Counted from the first letter of the stretch, positions 44,215-53,606 are shown. The stretch: DNA of 64,000 nt from Ruminococcaceae bacterium BL-6 (GCA_902810075.1 LR778135.1:1426001-1490000), one strand, 5' to 3'. Notes: generated from the sequence alone by a model not told the origin. Made by a program: numbers and translations.

Positions 44215-45603
44215 TTATTTTCTTACCGGGACGCGGCGCGGATGCTTTTTCCTGACGGAAACGCATTTTCCGCTGCAGCGCCATAGGTCATCCGCCACCG
44301 GCGCCCATTTTTCCGCTTTTTCCCTGCACTTTTCACTCAGACGGTACACGTCCTCCGGCGACTGCATATCTGTGGAATGGGCGCCGGATGTGTCCACCAT
44401 CCGCGCCAGCGCGCCGGGGTTGTCCAGAAGCGGGCAGGGGCGCAGGTGATTTTTATTGAACGGCTGGCCTTCCTTATAGGCCATGAAAAGCGGCGACTGC
44501 AGGGCCTCGAGCAGCGTCTTTTCGCGGATGTTGGAATCGGAGTAGTGGATAAACGCACAGGGCTCGATATCGCCGTTTGCGTTGACGTGCAGGTAATTCC
44601 TTCCGCCGGCGATGCACCCGCCGACATATTCGCCGTCGTTCCAGAAATCCATGGTGAACAGCGGCTTCGTCCCGCGGTATTTGCGGATCCGCTCATACAT
44701 GAATCTGCGTTGTTCCGCCGTCGCCATCAGCTCCGGAACGGCTGCGCTGCCCACCGGCATGTAGGTGAAAAACCAGCAGAATTTCGCGCCCTGCCCGATC
44801 ATCCAGTCGAAATACTCTTCGCTTCCGATCTGTTTCACGTTTTTGCTCGTATAGCAGCAGGAGACGCCGAAGGGCAGCTTTTTCCGCTTCAGGATTTCCA
44901 TCGCGCGCCGCACCTGCGAAAAGGTGCCCTTGCCGCGGCGGAAGTCGGTATCATCCTCAAAGCCCTCTACGCTGATGGCCGGGATGAAATTCCTGACGCG
45001 GAGCATCTCGTCGGCAAAGGCTTCATCGATGAGCGTCCCGTTCGTAAAGGCGGTAAAAACCGAATCCCCGTGCTTTTCGCAAAGGGCGATGATATCCTTT
45101 TTGCGGACGAGCGGTTCTCCTCCGCTGAACAGGAAAAAGCGGATCCCCATTTCCTTTCCCTGCAGGACGATGGAATCGAGCGTGTCGAAATCCATGTTCA
45201 TTTTGTTTCCGTACTCCGCCGCCCAGCAGCCGGTGCAGTGCAGGTTGCAGGCCGAGGTGGGGTCGATCAGCAGGGTCCACGGAATGTTGCATCCGTATTT
45301 TTTCATATAATTTTCACGAACGGGCTCCCAGTTGACTACGGCGTTGATGACGAGATTGTCGAAGAGGGTCTTTCTCACTTCGCCGTCCAGGTCGCTCCAC
45401 AGCCCCAGAAGAAACCGGTACCAGTTGTTTTCGGGGTCTGAAACCGCCGCCCGAATGGTTCGGCGCTGCCCCGCAAGGGTATCGGGCGGGACGACGGTAT
45501 CCAGGAAATTCATCACTTTCAGGATGTTGTTCGCGGGATCCTTGTCAATATAATTGTATGCTTTTTTCAGTCCTGCGGCTTGAATGCTTGTTTTGATATT
45601 CAT
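44215..45603 (-). CDS. Radical SAM/SPASM domain protein
   Basis: A 462-residue enzyme. The radical SAM cluster motif is CNLHCTGCW, followed by FFLFSGGEPLVRK (SAM binding) and TAFTNGTLID. C-terminal cysteines in GGCIAGG, EPCAFIHYSDSN, LRPCPLLDNPG, SEKCREKAEKW and WRCSGKCVS can hold an extra FeS cluster (SPASM-like). The LDNPG-AHSTDM block belongs to a family widespread in clostridia with unknown substrate. The start is uncertain among 45603, 45612 and 45651; AAAGGA lies 11 nt before 45603. Confidence 0.88.
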   Translation of the reverse strand: MNIKTSIQAAGLKKAYNYIDKDPANNILKVMNFLDTVVPPDTLAGQRRTIRAAVSDPENNWYRFLLGLWSDLDGEVRKTLFDNLVINAVVNWEPVRENYMKKYGCNIPWTLLIDPTSACNLHCTGCWAAEYGNKMNMDFDTLDSIVLQGKEMGIRFFLFSGGEPLVRKKDIIALCEKHGDSVFTAFTNGTLIDEAFADEMLRVRNFIPAISVEGFEDDTDFRRGKGTFSQVRRAMEILKRKKLPFGVSCCYTSKNVKQIGSEEYFDWMIGQGAKFCWFFTYMPVGSAAVPELMATAEQRRFMYERIRKYRGTKPLFTMDFWNDGEYVGGCIAGGRNYLHVNANGDIEPCAFIHYSDSNIREKTLLEALQSPLFMAYKEGQPFNKNHLRPCPLLDNPGALARMVDTSGAHSTDMQSPEDVYRLSEKCREKAEKWAPVADDLWRCSGKCVSVRKKHPRRVPVRK

Positions 45604-45844
45604 ATTTTGCATCGTCCTTTCAATTAGATTCTTTCCCATTTTATTCTTCAAACAAGGCCGGTGAGGCCATACAGCCTACAATGGCTTTCCCTGTTCTGCC
45701 CGATATCATACATCACAGGCGAAAACGGAACGATCTTATGATGTGCATTTTTCCGGATTTTAAAATTTTGCCCGACCGGAAAAAAGCCCTCTCGGCCGCA
45801 AAAAGCGGGGAGAGGGCAAAAAGGGTTTGGATGTTTTTCCTCCG

Positions 45845-46423
45845 TTACGGCTCTACATAATAAAGACCGAAATCCGAGCCGGGCAGCCCAAGAAGCTGGT
45901 AATTCGTGTCTTTCAGGCTGACGTTCAGGGTATTCGCTCCCTGTGCGACGTTCGCGACATCCTGCGTCGCCGTATTGTTTGCGGCAACGGAAACCACATA
46001 GGGGTTCCCGTTGGGCAGATACCCCGCCGGGGCCGTGACTTCCCGGATGGTATAATCCTGCGGCGTTCCGGTGATGGACATCAGGTTCGGGAAGGAAACG
46101 TTTCCTTCTGCGTCGGTCGCGGCGCTTTCCGCCAGCATGGGCTTGCTTCCCTTGAGCAGCTCAAACGTGGCTCCCGGAACCGGAGTGGAAGGATCGCCGG
46201 AAACATGCTTGTGCGCCGTCAGAGTTCCCGTTTCCGCGGGCGTGTTTGTCCGTATTTCCGTCACCGTGCCGCCGGAAACCGTGATCGTGTATTCCTGAGA
46301 ATCGATGGTATATCCGGCTGAAGCAGCTTTCTGAACGTATTTGTACGTTCCGTCCGGAAGGTTTTCAAACGCGGCGATGCCGTTTTCATCCGTGGTTTTT
46401 GTGCCGATTAAAATATCCGCCAT
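45845..46423 (-). CDS. Cna B/SpaA-like (prealbumin-fold) repeat protein
   Basis: A 192-residue protein of two Cna-B-like beta-sandwich domains. Domain 1 (about 1-58) has the TTDENGIAAFENLPDGTYKYVQKAASAGY pattern; domain 2 (about 70-160) has GATFELLKG...TDAEGNVSFPNL...TIREVTAPAGYLPNG. There is no signal peptide and no LPxTG sorting motif, which is unusual for surface Cna-B proteins. It overlaps the upstream 126-residue gene by 16 nt. A cell-surface or spore-surface role is possible but not shown. Confidence 0.8.
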   Translation of the reverse strand: MADILIGTKTTDENGIAAFENLPDGTYKYVQKAASAGYTIDSQEYTITVSGGTVTEIRTNTPAETGTLTAHKHVSGDPSTPVPGATFELLKGSKPMLAESAATDAEGNVSFPNLMSITGTPQDYTIREVTAPAGYLPNGNPYVVSVAANNTATQDVANVAQGANTLNVSLKDTNYQLLGLPGSDFGLYYVEP

Positions 46424-46788
46424 AAAGAATAGACCCCTTTTGATAAAGTGTATTGAGGGTAATGAGCGTCGCAGAGCCGAATCAGAAGAGTTCCGTTTCC
46501 GCGCGGCGGACAGGCGGGCAGATTGAACAGGAACCGGCAGGACAGGCTTCTGTCGGCCGGCAGGTGCAGCCAACGGTTTTGTGCTTTTGGGGAGTGCCAG
46601 TCCCGGGCGGACGCCCGGAGCCGGTAATCCCCCGTTTCCGGAATTTTTATCATGGCCCTGCCGCATTCGTCGGTAACGGCCTCTCCGGCACTGCATCCGC
46701 ACGCATTACACAGCAGGACCCTGCAGCCGCACAGCGGACCCCGCTCGTCCGCACAATGGACAGAAAGGCAGGAAGAATCAGTCAGCAT
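46408..46788 (-). CDS. Cysteine-rich carboxypeptidase-regulatory-like protein
   Basis: A 126-residue protein. The N-terminal half (CLSVHCADERGPLCGCRVLLCNACG...TDECGRAMIKIPETGDYRLRA) looks like a single beta-sandwich of the carboxypeptidase-regulatory/Cna-B kind with about nine cysteines. The C-terminal part ends LIRLCDAHYPQYTLSKGVYSLWRIF. No signal peptide. It is translated with the Cna-B-like gene downstream (16-nt overlap). I believe such pairs recur in Oscillospiraceae, but the function is unknown. Confidence 0.65.
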   Translation of the reverse strand: MLTDSSCLSVHCADERGPLCGCRVLLCNACGCSAGEAVTDECGRAMIKIPETGDYRLRASARDWHSPKAQNRWLHLPADRSLSCRFLFNLPACPPRGNGTLLIRLCDAHYPQYTLSKGVYSLWRIF

Positions 46789-47140
46789 CGTTACGACCTC
46801 TCATCATGGATTGGTGAATCCCTCTATTCAGTTTATGCGCTGCTTCGTGGAATCGTTTTTATTCCTGACTGCTGCTTTTTGTCGGTGCGGGGTGCTCTTA
46901 CGGCATTTGTCTCGGCGCGAGCATAAAAGACCTGCATCGAATCGAGGTCGTTTCTGATTTCCCCTTTTCATATTTTTCCCTTCCGCGGGTATCATAAAGA
47001 GAATCAATTCAGAGTGGACAGGAAGGGAGAACGGCGCGGATCAGGATCGGCTGCATCCCGGTACGAAAGGGGATGGACGTGCCTTTTGTTCGTGTTGGCA
47101 CCGCTTTTTCTGTCCGCCGAACTCATGAAAGGAGATCCAT

Positions 47141-47290
47141 ATGCCGAAAGACAGCCAGCCCGATAACAAAGAGGCCCGGGAGAGGAAATGCCGGGGGCAG
47201 ACCCCGATCACCCGGGAAAATCAGAACCAGAACAGAAACGCGAAAAAGCAGTCAGCCGAGCCGGACGATGTTTCGCACCATTCCCGCTGA
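47141..47290 (+). CDS. Small hydrophilic protein, 49 residues
   Basis: ATG 47141 follows a strong GAAAGGAG. The product (MPKDSQPDNKEARERKCRGQ, then Asn/Gln/Lys-rich) is highly charged and probably disordered. It resembles small spore-associated hydrophilic proteins only in composition. The 350 nt before it hold no other gene. Confidence 0.5.
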   Translation: MPKDSQPDNKEARERKCRGQTPITRENQNQNRNAKKQSAEPDDVSHHSR

Positions 47291-47404
47291 GCAAGTTCTT
47301 TAAAAGATTTGGCGCCGACGTTTGGAAAGCAGGCATCCCGGAAAGGCACAAAATAGAAGCCGTTACGGCTCAATAACAGCCATGGCTTCATTTCTGAAAA
47401 GAAG

Positions 47405-47441
47405 GAAACAGCATCCCTGCCAAAAGGCCGGATGCTGTTTC
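47405..47441 (-). terminator. Hairpin terminator after the methyltransferase gene
   Basis: GAAACAGCATCC (47405-47416) and GGATGCTGTTTC (47430-47441) form a perfect 12-bp stem, followed on the minus strand by CTTCTTTTC. It lies 40 nt past the minus-strand methyltransferase. Confidence 0.7.
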
Positions 47442-47480
47442 TGCATCAATTGCTTGATTTGTGTTTCTATTAGGCCGGTG

Positions 47481-48161
47481 CTAAGCCGGTGCCGGCTTCT
47501 CATTTGCTTTCACGCATTGAAACCAGACAATGGAACCGTCAAGATGGAAATCGACGTTTTCGTATAAATTCCCAAGCCTGTTTTTTAAGCTTTCTTCGGT
47601 ATCGAAAGGAGGGGTAAACCATCCCTTTTTTGACAGAAAAGAATCCACGAAAAAATCAGTTATTTTAGACTGGCCGCAGATATAAAAGCAGGCTAAAAAG
47701 CTGCCGCCCCTTTTCAAGACACGGTATGTCTCTGAAAAAGCTTTCTCTTTGTCGGGAAAAGCGTGGAACCCATTCATGCTCAGCACGGTGTCAAACGTTT
47801 CATCTGCAAAAGGCATATCCCCGACATCCCCCTGGCGGAAGGCAATGTTGGCGGCATGTCCGAGGCGCCTTTTTGCCTGCTCCAGCATATCCCCGCTGTA
47901 ATCCAGGCAGGTTATGGAAGCGGATGGCAAAGCTCCGTATTTCTTCCATGTAAACGCCGCCGTTCCCACCGGCACATCGAGCAAACGCCCGGAATAATCG
48001 GCGGGGAGATACGCAAGAAGGCGGTTTGCGATATCCGTATCGTCAACCCCGCCCCAAAACAAGCGGATATAAAGCCTGCTCCACCATTTGCTCTGTGTCA
48101 ATACGTCGTCATAAATCCCTTTGGATTTTCGGTAGGCTGTCGTGATCTTATCATCCATCAT
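47481..48161 (-). CDS. Class I SAM-dependent methyltransferase
   Basis: A 226-residue methyltransferase of the UbiE/Methyltransf_11 kind. SAM motif I is LLDVPVGTAAFTWK, with CLDYSGDMLEQAKRR and FRQGDVGDMPFADETFDTVLSMNGFHAFPDKEKAFSE-type motifs (post I to III). The substrate cannot be told. ATG 48161 is chosen because GGAGGTAAA precedes it; an in-frame start at 48173 overlaps that site. It stands alone. Confidence 0.87.
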   Translation of the reverse strand: MMDDKITTAYRKSKGIYDDVLTQSKWWSRLYIRLFWGGVDDTDIANRLLAYLPADYSGRLLDVPVGTAAFTWKKYGALPSASITCLDYSGDMLEQAKRRLGHAANIAFRQGDVGDMPFADETFDTVLSMNGFHAFPDKEKAFSETYRVLKRGGSFLACFYICGQSKITDFFVDSFLSKKGWFTPPFDTEESLKNRLGNLYENVDFHLDGSIVWFQCVKANEKPAPA

Positions 48162-48287
48162 TTTACCTCCCAATCAATGATTGAAACCCGGCAGTAAGGA
48201 GAAGCATATGAGAACTTACGCGTTGAGGCTCCCGACAGGAGCATTAGGAAAAAAGATTTTGTTTGCATGACATCGTTAAATTGGAAC

Positions 48288-48818
48288 TCACTTTAAGGGG
48301 ATCCAATATCTTTCAAGGTACACACCGTCGGGCTCGCAATACACGGTGCTTTCATATTTCCCGCCGTTTGCCAGAATGGTTCGTTTGCTGCCCTCATTCC
48401 CTTGGATACAGGAAATCAGAACCTTTTCGAGCCCATAGGCCTTACAGATTGGTAAGCAATCGGAAAGCATTCTCTTCGCATACCCTTTTCTCCTCTCATC
48501 CGGCCTTACGGAATAGCCGATATGACCGCCGTACTTCTTAAGAAAATCATTGAAATGGTGGCGGAACTGAATCATACCTACGATTTTATTGCCATTTTCA
48601 CGCACGTAGATATATTGCTCGGCAGATACTAGGTCTTCGGGGACGGTATCCTCGTTCTCCAGCTTATGATTAAATTCCAGCCATTCCGCAATATGATTCA
48701 TACGCCTCAATGGGCCCGTTCCATCCATCGAGCTATTTGCGTCTATCATCTCTTTGCGGAAAGAGATGATATCCTCTTCATAAGAGAGATCGGGCTTGAT
48801 CAATTTACACTGCTCCAT
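48288..48818 (-). CDS. GNAT family acetyltransferase
   Basis: A 176-residue GNAT protein: YIYVRENGNKIVGMIQFRHHFNDFLKKYGGHIGYSVRPDERRKGYAKRML contains the acetyl-CoA site (R-R-K-G-Y-A). The GHIGYSVRPDER block is typical of a large Firmicutes subgroup with unknown substrates. ATG 48818 is favoured (GGAGG 10 nt upstream) over 48827. Confidence 0.87.
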   Translation of the reverse strand: MEQCKLIKPDLSYEEDIISFRKEMIDANSSMDGTGPLRRMNHIAEWLEFNHKLENEDTVPEDLVSAEQYIYVRENGNKIVGMIQFRHHFNDFLKKYGGHIGYSVRPDERRKGYAKRMLSDCLPICKAYGLEKVLISCIQGNEGSKRTILANGGKYESTVYCEPDGVYLERYWIPLK

Positions 48819-48909
48819 ATAAGCCATCCTCCAATCAGTCCTGTTTATCAGCGTGATGGAATCGCCCGAAACCCGTACGCAACTACAAGCAAATCTGATA
48901 TTACATAGG

Positions 48910-49075
48910 TTAGGCCTTGTTTGTAAAATCCAAAGTCTTGTCTGTTTCGGCTAAAATCGCGCCTGCCTGCGTCAAAAATGCTCGGAATCCGGAAAGGATT
49001 CCTGCGCTTTTTTCCTTGCCAGCCACAATTTTATCTCGAAAATCCGTCGATTTTTAATTTACAAACAAGGCCTAA
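48910..49075. mobile_element. MITE-like element, 166 bp with perfect 18-bp terminal inverted repeats
   Basis: Left end TTAGGCCTTGTTTGTAAA (48910-48927) is the exact reverse complement of the right end TTTACAAACAAGGCCTAA (49058-49075). The interior is non-coding and contains a smaller hairpin GGAATCC-N5-GGATTCC. If the TA at each end is a duplicated target, the true inverted repeat is GGCCTTGTTTGTAAA. Such short elements are moved by a transposase encoded elsewhere. It also fills the gap between two minus-strand genes. Confidence 0.75.
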
Positions 49076-49095
49076 TCCAACCGGAAAATCAGGAC

Positions 49096-49566
49096 TTACG
49101 CTTGAGTCCCTTTCAAATGCTGCCAATGGATTCCGATATGGCCTATCCCCAGAATGACGACGGAAACCATCAGCCAAATCACTTTCCCGTATAGCCCCAG
49201 AAAAAAGAAGGCGGCAACCGGCAGCGTTGCGCCCGCGACCGGCACACCGAAAAAGCTGCTGTAAAAATCCTTCAAAGTTCTTTCGCTTTTAAAGTAACGG
49301 ACCCACCAGAATTCATACAGAACCATGAGTAGAATTGCCGCAATCAGCCAGGAGCTCCAGGCGGAAAATCCATGAATATTAAAGTCGGAAAAAATCAGAG
49401 CCGTGCAGGTGACGCAAACTTGTCCTGCTTTTTCAAAAACAAGCAATATTTTATTCTCATTTTGATTGTCATATCCTTTTGGCCGGTGCTTTGTCCAGAT
49501 CAGGTTGGGGACCGTCAGCATCAGCAGAAAAATAAAACCGACGTAAGAAAATCCCAAATGTCCCAT
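49096..49566 (-). CDS. Four-helix membrane protein of unknown function
   Basis: A 156-residue hydrophobic protein with predicted helices at about 5-22, 50-62 (weak), 68-88, 105-128 and 130-148. Notable motifs are TKHRPKGYD after helix 1 and WWVRYFKSERTLKDFYSSFFGVPVAGA. Similar small membrane proteins occur in Firmicutes but I cannot name the family. ATG 49566; AGGAACAT is a weak ribosome-binding site. Confidence 0.7.
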   Translation of the reverse strand: MGHLGFSYVGFIFLLMLTVPNLIWTKHRPKGYDNQNENKILLVFEKAGQVCVTCTALIFSDFNIHGFSAWSSWLIAAILLMVLYEFWWVRYFKSERTLKDFYSSFFGVPVAGATLPVAAFFFLGLYGKVIWLMVSVVILGIGHIGIHWQHLKGTQA

Positions 49567-49683
49567 ATATGTTCCTCAGCAAAAATCCTGGCGTGATTTC
49601 GTAATAATAACTTGAATTATAATACCATACTTTTCCGCACAAAAAAAGATATTTTTTTGGCGGAAAGTCGCGTAATGACATGA

Positions 49684-49738
49684 AAATGCGCCTTGAGACG
49701 GCTTTTAAAAGCCTGTTCAAAGCGCATTTGTATTTTTT
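49684..49738. terminator. Long hairpin terminator after the PqqD-like gene
   Basis: A 23-nt arm starting AAATGCGC (49684) pairs with the arm ending GCGCATTT (49729) with few mismatches. It is followed on the plus strand by six Ts. Confidence 0.8.
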
Positions 49739-49740
49739 GA

Positions 49741-50112
49741 CTATTTTGCGGCGGAATCCGTGGCCCCGTTTGTCCTCTCTATATAGTGACAATTCCCATA
49801 GAGGTAGTTCAGAAACAGAGAAAGCCTCTCGTAGAGCGGTTGAACCTGATCGCCGTATCTGGCTTCCAGGTTTTCTCCGATCTCCCTCACGGTTCGATTG
49901 CCGTTGATCTGCAGAAACACATAACTTCCGAAAGCATCCAGATCCGTCTTTTTATATTCCGGGATCCGGAACCGGAGCTTTCTGAAAAAACATTGGATTT
50001 TATGGTCCTGCTTTTCCAGCACGGTCACGATGCCGTCTTTGCCGACTTCATAGGGAAAACGGTCCGATGTCTGAAAAACGACATCCAGAAGACGATCCAT
50101 TTTACTCGACAT
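49741..50112 (-). CDS. PqqD-like small protein
   Basis: A 123-residue protein. The C-terminal half (DLDAFGSYVFLQINGNRTVREIGENLEARYGDQVQPLYERLSLFLNYL) matches the PqqD winged-helix fold, which in peptide-modification systems presents precursor peptides to radical SAM enzymes. The nearby radical SAM gene (44-45 kb) is not adjacent, so a link is speculative. The start overlaps the OPT transporter stop by 11 nt, so they are co-translated. Confidence 0.75.
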   Translation of the reverse strand: MSSKMDRLLDVVFQTSDRFPYEVGKDGIVTVLEKQDHKIQCFFRKLRFRIPEYKKTDLDAFGSYVFLQINGNRTVREIGENLEARYGDQVQPLYERLSLFLNYLYGNCHYIERTNGATDSAAK

Positions 50113-52015
50113 TCCGCACCTTGCTCTTCATGATGGGGATGATGGTTGCAATCACCATCACCACCAGCAGGAGGAAAGCCATCCCGTTGGTGGCGGCGAA
50201 ACCGGTGGGAGTAACCCCCTGGATTACGCCGGTCACCTGGAAGATGATGCCGATGAGCCCGATAATGGAGCCGCCGGCAACCAGGCCGGAAGAAAGGCTT
50301 ACGCCGTTGGAAATCCGGGAATCCCGCTCTTTTCCATCTTTGGAGAGCTTTTCAACAAACACGCGGGCCAAAGCGCCCACCAGGATGATGGAAGTGGTGG
50401 AAATGGGCAGATAAAAACCGATGGCAGCCGTCATGACGGGCACTTTCAGCAGGAAGAAGACCACGCCGAGTATCGCGCCAGAGATGATCATGACCCATGG
50501 CAGCTTGCCGGACATAATGCCGGAGGTCAGGGTCGCCATCAGGTTGGCCTGCGGCAGAGCGAACGGCACATTGTCGCCGGTCATGGAAAGCTGGCTGGAA
50601 AGCAGCAGAATGACGCCGGTAACAACCGCGACGCCCACCACGCTGGCGACGGCATAGTATTTCTGCATCTCGTTTTTATCGCCGCCGATGATGTAGACGA
50701 CCTTCTGAGACTGGCAATAGCCGCCGGCAGCGGCAATGGCGGTGACGATGAAAGTGCCGAACAGCAACAGGGTTCTGTTATCGGCAGAGCCGCTCCAGCC
50801 CATGCTCACGAACAGCAGTGTGACGATCACGATGGAAGCGATGGTCATGCCGGACACGGGAAGGTTGGAGGTGCCGATGGTGCCGGTCAGACGTCCGGCA
50901 ACGATGATAAACAGCACGGACAGGAACAGGGACAGGATGGTGGTGAGAATAGCCATGGCGACGTTTCCGCCGGAGATCAGAAATCCGCCGAGGAAGCCGA
51001 TCACGATGCCGCCAAGCAGGATCATGGTTTCCTGGGAGCCGCCCTTTCCGGCCGCCTTGGCGTCGATGGTCTCACGGATGGAGGCGACCACGGTGGGGAT
51101 CAGCCGGATCGCGCCGATCAGGCCGCCGGAAAGCATCATGCCGGCGCCGATATATTTCACATAGCTGCCGGCAATATCACCGACCTGCATGGCGTTGATG
51201 CTCACGGATGGGTTATTCCACACGACAGGGGCGTTCTGGCCCAGAGAGGCAAAATAACCGATCAGCGGGGTGATGACGAAGTTGGCCAGAATCGAGCTGG
51301 AGAACATGGTCAGCGCCACCGGAAGGCCGACAATAAAGCCGATGCCCAGCAGCATGGGGTTCACTTCCAGCTGGAATCTCCACTTGTAAAAGGTTTCATT
51401 CACAAAGCTGATGACGTTGTTGGTCACGTTCAGGAAAGCGCTGGTCAAAAAGGTCAGGATTCCGCCGATGCCAAAGCCGATTCCCATGAACTTGATGGAG
51501 TCCTTCGCGCCCTCGGAAGCAACCAGCGTTTCCGAAATCGCCATGGATTCCGGATACATCAGTTTTCCGTGCTCTTCAATGATCAGGTAGTTATAGACAA
51601 GAGAAGCGCCGCCGATGCCGAACAGAGCGCCGCCCACGCCGATGATAAAGCCATCCAGGAAGGAAACCCGGGAGCCGATCAGCAGGACCGCGGGCAGTAC
51701 GAAGATCATGCCGCTGGCGATGGATTCACCGCCGCTGGACATACCTTGCATCAGCGATTTGCCGAGGATACCCTTCTCCCTGGCAAAGATGGTGATGAAT
51801 ACCGAGCCTAAAATGGAGCCCGGGATGCCGGCGGCCACGGTAAGGCCGGCCTTCATTCCGGAGTAGGCGGTGGATGCCGCAAACAGCGCGGCCAGAAGGA
51901 TTCCGATGATCAGAACAGCAATGTTTCCGCCGAGTCTGGAGCCGCTGGAAATATACGGAACATAGTCCTTCCCGGACACGCCGCCGTATGCCTCTTTCGA
52001 TAACTTTTTATCCAT
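50102..52015 (-). CDS. OPT family oligopeptide transporter
   Basis: A 637-residue polytopic membrane protein with about 15 hydrophobic segments. It has the OPT features YSGMKAGLTVAAGIPGSILG near the N terminus, GGESIASGMIFVLPA, and IIGFLGGFLISGGNVAMAI in the middle. OPT carriers import oligopeptides or metal chelates by proton symport. It lies between pepD and the PqqD-like gene on one strand, which suggests uptake of short peptides that PepD then cleaves. AAGGAAGG precedes ATG 52015. Confidence 0.93.
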   Translation of the reverse strand: MDKKLSKEAYGGVSGKDYVPYISSGSRLGGNIAVLIIGILLAALFAASTAYSGMKAGLTVAAGIPGSILGSVFITIFAREKGILGKSLMQGMSSGGESIASGMIFVLPAVLLIGSRVSFLDGFIIGVGGALFGIGGASLVYNYLIIEEHGKLMYPESMAISETLVASEGAKDSIKFMGIGFGIGGILTFLTSAFLNVTNNVISFVNETFYKWRFQLEVNPMLLGIGFIVGLPVALTMFSSSILANFVITPLIGYFASLGQNAPVVWNNPSVSINAMQVGDIAGSYVKYIGAGMMLSGGLIGAIRLIPTVVASIRETIDAKAAGKGGSQETMILLGGIVIGFLGGFLISGGNVAMAILTTILSLFLSVLFIIVAGRLTGTIGTSNLPVSGMTIASIVIVTLLFVSMGWSGSADNRTLLLFGTFIVTAIAAAGGYCQSQKVVYIIGGDKNEMQKYYAVASVVGVAVVTGVILLLSSQLSMTGDNVPFALPQANLMATLTSGIMSGKLPWVMIISGAILGVVFFLLKVPVMTAAIGFYLPISTTSIILVGALARVFVEKLSKDGKERDSRISNGVSLSSGLVAGGSIIGLIGIIFQVTGVIQGVTPTGFAATNGMAFLLLVVMVIATIIPIMKSKVRNVE

Positions 52016-52142
52016 GCTACAGCCTTCCTTCTATGTAATTGACGATGTGCTTCCCTGTATCGATCCGGTTTCTCCGGATTCCTTTCGGGGACATACCGGA
52101 AGGGAATCCGCGGGAAGAAGCGGTTCGAAGCCGTCTTCCCGA

Positions 52143-53606
52143 TTACCGGAGCGCCTTCAGGATTTCCAGCAGATAATTCCATGTCCGCTGGGTGGACGGT
52201 ATGCTCAGATGCTCTTCGGCGGTGTGGACCCCGATGATCGTCGGCCCAATGGAGATCATATCCAGATGTCCGTTGAATTTCTTTGCAAAAAGCGCGCATT
52301 CAAGCCCCGCATGGATGGCGGAAACCAGAGGCTTTTTGCCGAACAGCTTTTCATACACATCAACGCAGATTTCTCTGATTCTGGAATCGGGATGATACTG
52401 CCACTCCGGATATTCCCCTTCCACGGAAACCTTGCCGTTTGTAAGGCTGCCGATGGCGATGATGGTGTCGAAAATGTTTTCCTTGATGCTCCCGACGGAG
52501 CTCCGGATGGAGCTGGTGATCTCGACGTCATCCCCTTTGGTCTCGACGACGCCCAGGTTCAGCGAGCTTTCCACAAGCCCCTGAATGTCCATGCTCATGC
52601 TCTGAATCCCGTTGGGGATCAGGTACAGAAAACGGATCACGTTCTCCGCGGATTCCCTGGTCATGACCCGCCCATTCGCCTTTTCCGCGGCCTTTACGGC
52701 GATCCGAAGGCCGGGGTCCGCTGTTTTGAATTCACCGCGCAGCACTTCTTCCAGGCCGGAAACCTGCTCTCTCAAGGAAGATTCATCGGATTGGTTCACA
52801 TAGACGACCGCCTGCGCGTCGCGGGCGATGGCGTTATGTTTGGAGCCGCCGCTTACGGCGCTCAGACGGAGATTCATCTTTGCGCTCAACAGATTCAGCA
52901 GACGGCCCATCAGTTTGTTGGCATTTGCCCTGCCCTTGTGGATTTCCGCGCCGGAGTGGCCGCCCAGCAGGCCCTCTATCGTGACGGCGAAGGCGCGATC
53001 GTCGGGGTTCGCTTTTTCCCAGGCGGCCGGGATGCAGATTTGCGCCGTGCATCCTCCGGCGCAGCTGACGGTCAGGATTCCCTCTTCTTCGGAATCGAGA
53101 TTGATCAGCGTCCTGCCCGATATATTTGCGGGATCCAGCACAAGCGCCCCGCCCATGCCCGTCTCTTCGGATGTGGTGACCAGAAGCTCAATCGGCGGGT
53201 GCGAGATTTTCTCCGATGCCAGAATCGCCAGCCCCATGGCAACCGCGATTCCGTCGTCCCCTCCAAGGGTTGTTCCGGTGGCATAGAGCATGTCGTCCAC
53301 GACTTGCAGCTTCAGGGGATCTTTCCGGAAATCGTGCTCGATCCCCGGCTTTTTTTCGCACACCATGTCCATGTGCCCCTGGAGGATGACCCCCGGGCTG
53401 TTTTCATAGCCCTTGGAGCCCTGTTTTTTGATGATTACATTCAGCGCTTTGTCCTGTACGACATCCAGATGATGCTCCTTTGCGAAGGAGACCAGGTAAT
53501 CGCTGATCCCTTTTTCGTTCCCCGAGCCCCTCGGGATTCTGCTGATCTCCTTGAAATACCGAAATACTTCGGTGGGTTCCAGATTTTCCAGTGCCTCGCT
53601 ATTCAT
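52143..53606 (-). CDS. pepD: Aminoacyl-histidine dipeptidase (PepD-type, M20 family)
   Basis: A 487-residue cytosolic zinc dipeptidase. Zinc and catalytic motifs of M20 are seen: GHMDMVCEKK, TTLGGDDGIAVAMG, TTSEETGMGGA and LDSEEEG; the C-terminal IHAGLECALF carries a further ligand. It hydrolyses dipeptides of broad specificity. ATG 53606 follows AGGAGG with good spacing. It is first in the pepD-OPT-PqqD-like cluster, with 127 nt before the transporter. Confidence 0.95.
   Translation of the reverse strand: MNSEALENLEPTEVFRYFKEISRIPRGSGNEKGISDYLVSFAKEHHLDVVQDKALNVIIKKQGSKGYENSPGVILQGHMDMVCEKKPGIEHDFRKDPLKLQVVDDMLYATGTTLGGDDGIAVAMGLAILASEKISHPPIELLVTTSEETGMGGALVLDPANISGRTLINLDSEEEGILTVSCAGGCTAQICIPAAWEKANPDDRAFAVTIEGLLGGHSGAEIHKGRANANKLMGRLLNLLSAKMNLRLSAVSGGSKHNAIARDAQAVVYVNQSDESSLREQVSGLEEVLRGEFKTADPGLRIAVKAAEKANGRVMTRESAENVIRFLYLIPNGIQSMSMDIQGLVESSLNLGVVETKGDDVEITSSIRSSVGSIKENIFDTIIAIGSLTNGKVSVEGEYPEWQYHPDSRIREICVDVYEKLFGKKPLVSAIHAGLECALFAKKFNGHLDMISIGPTIIGVHTAEEHLSIPSTQRTWNYLLEILKALR

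Noticed and set aside
44215..50112. A peptide-modification (RiPP) cluster made of the radical SAM/SPASM gene and the PqqD-like gene
   Set aside because: The two genes are 4 kb apart with unrelated genes and a MITE between them, and no precursor peptide is evident.
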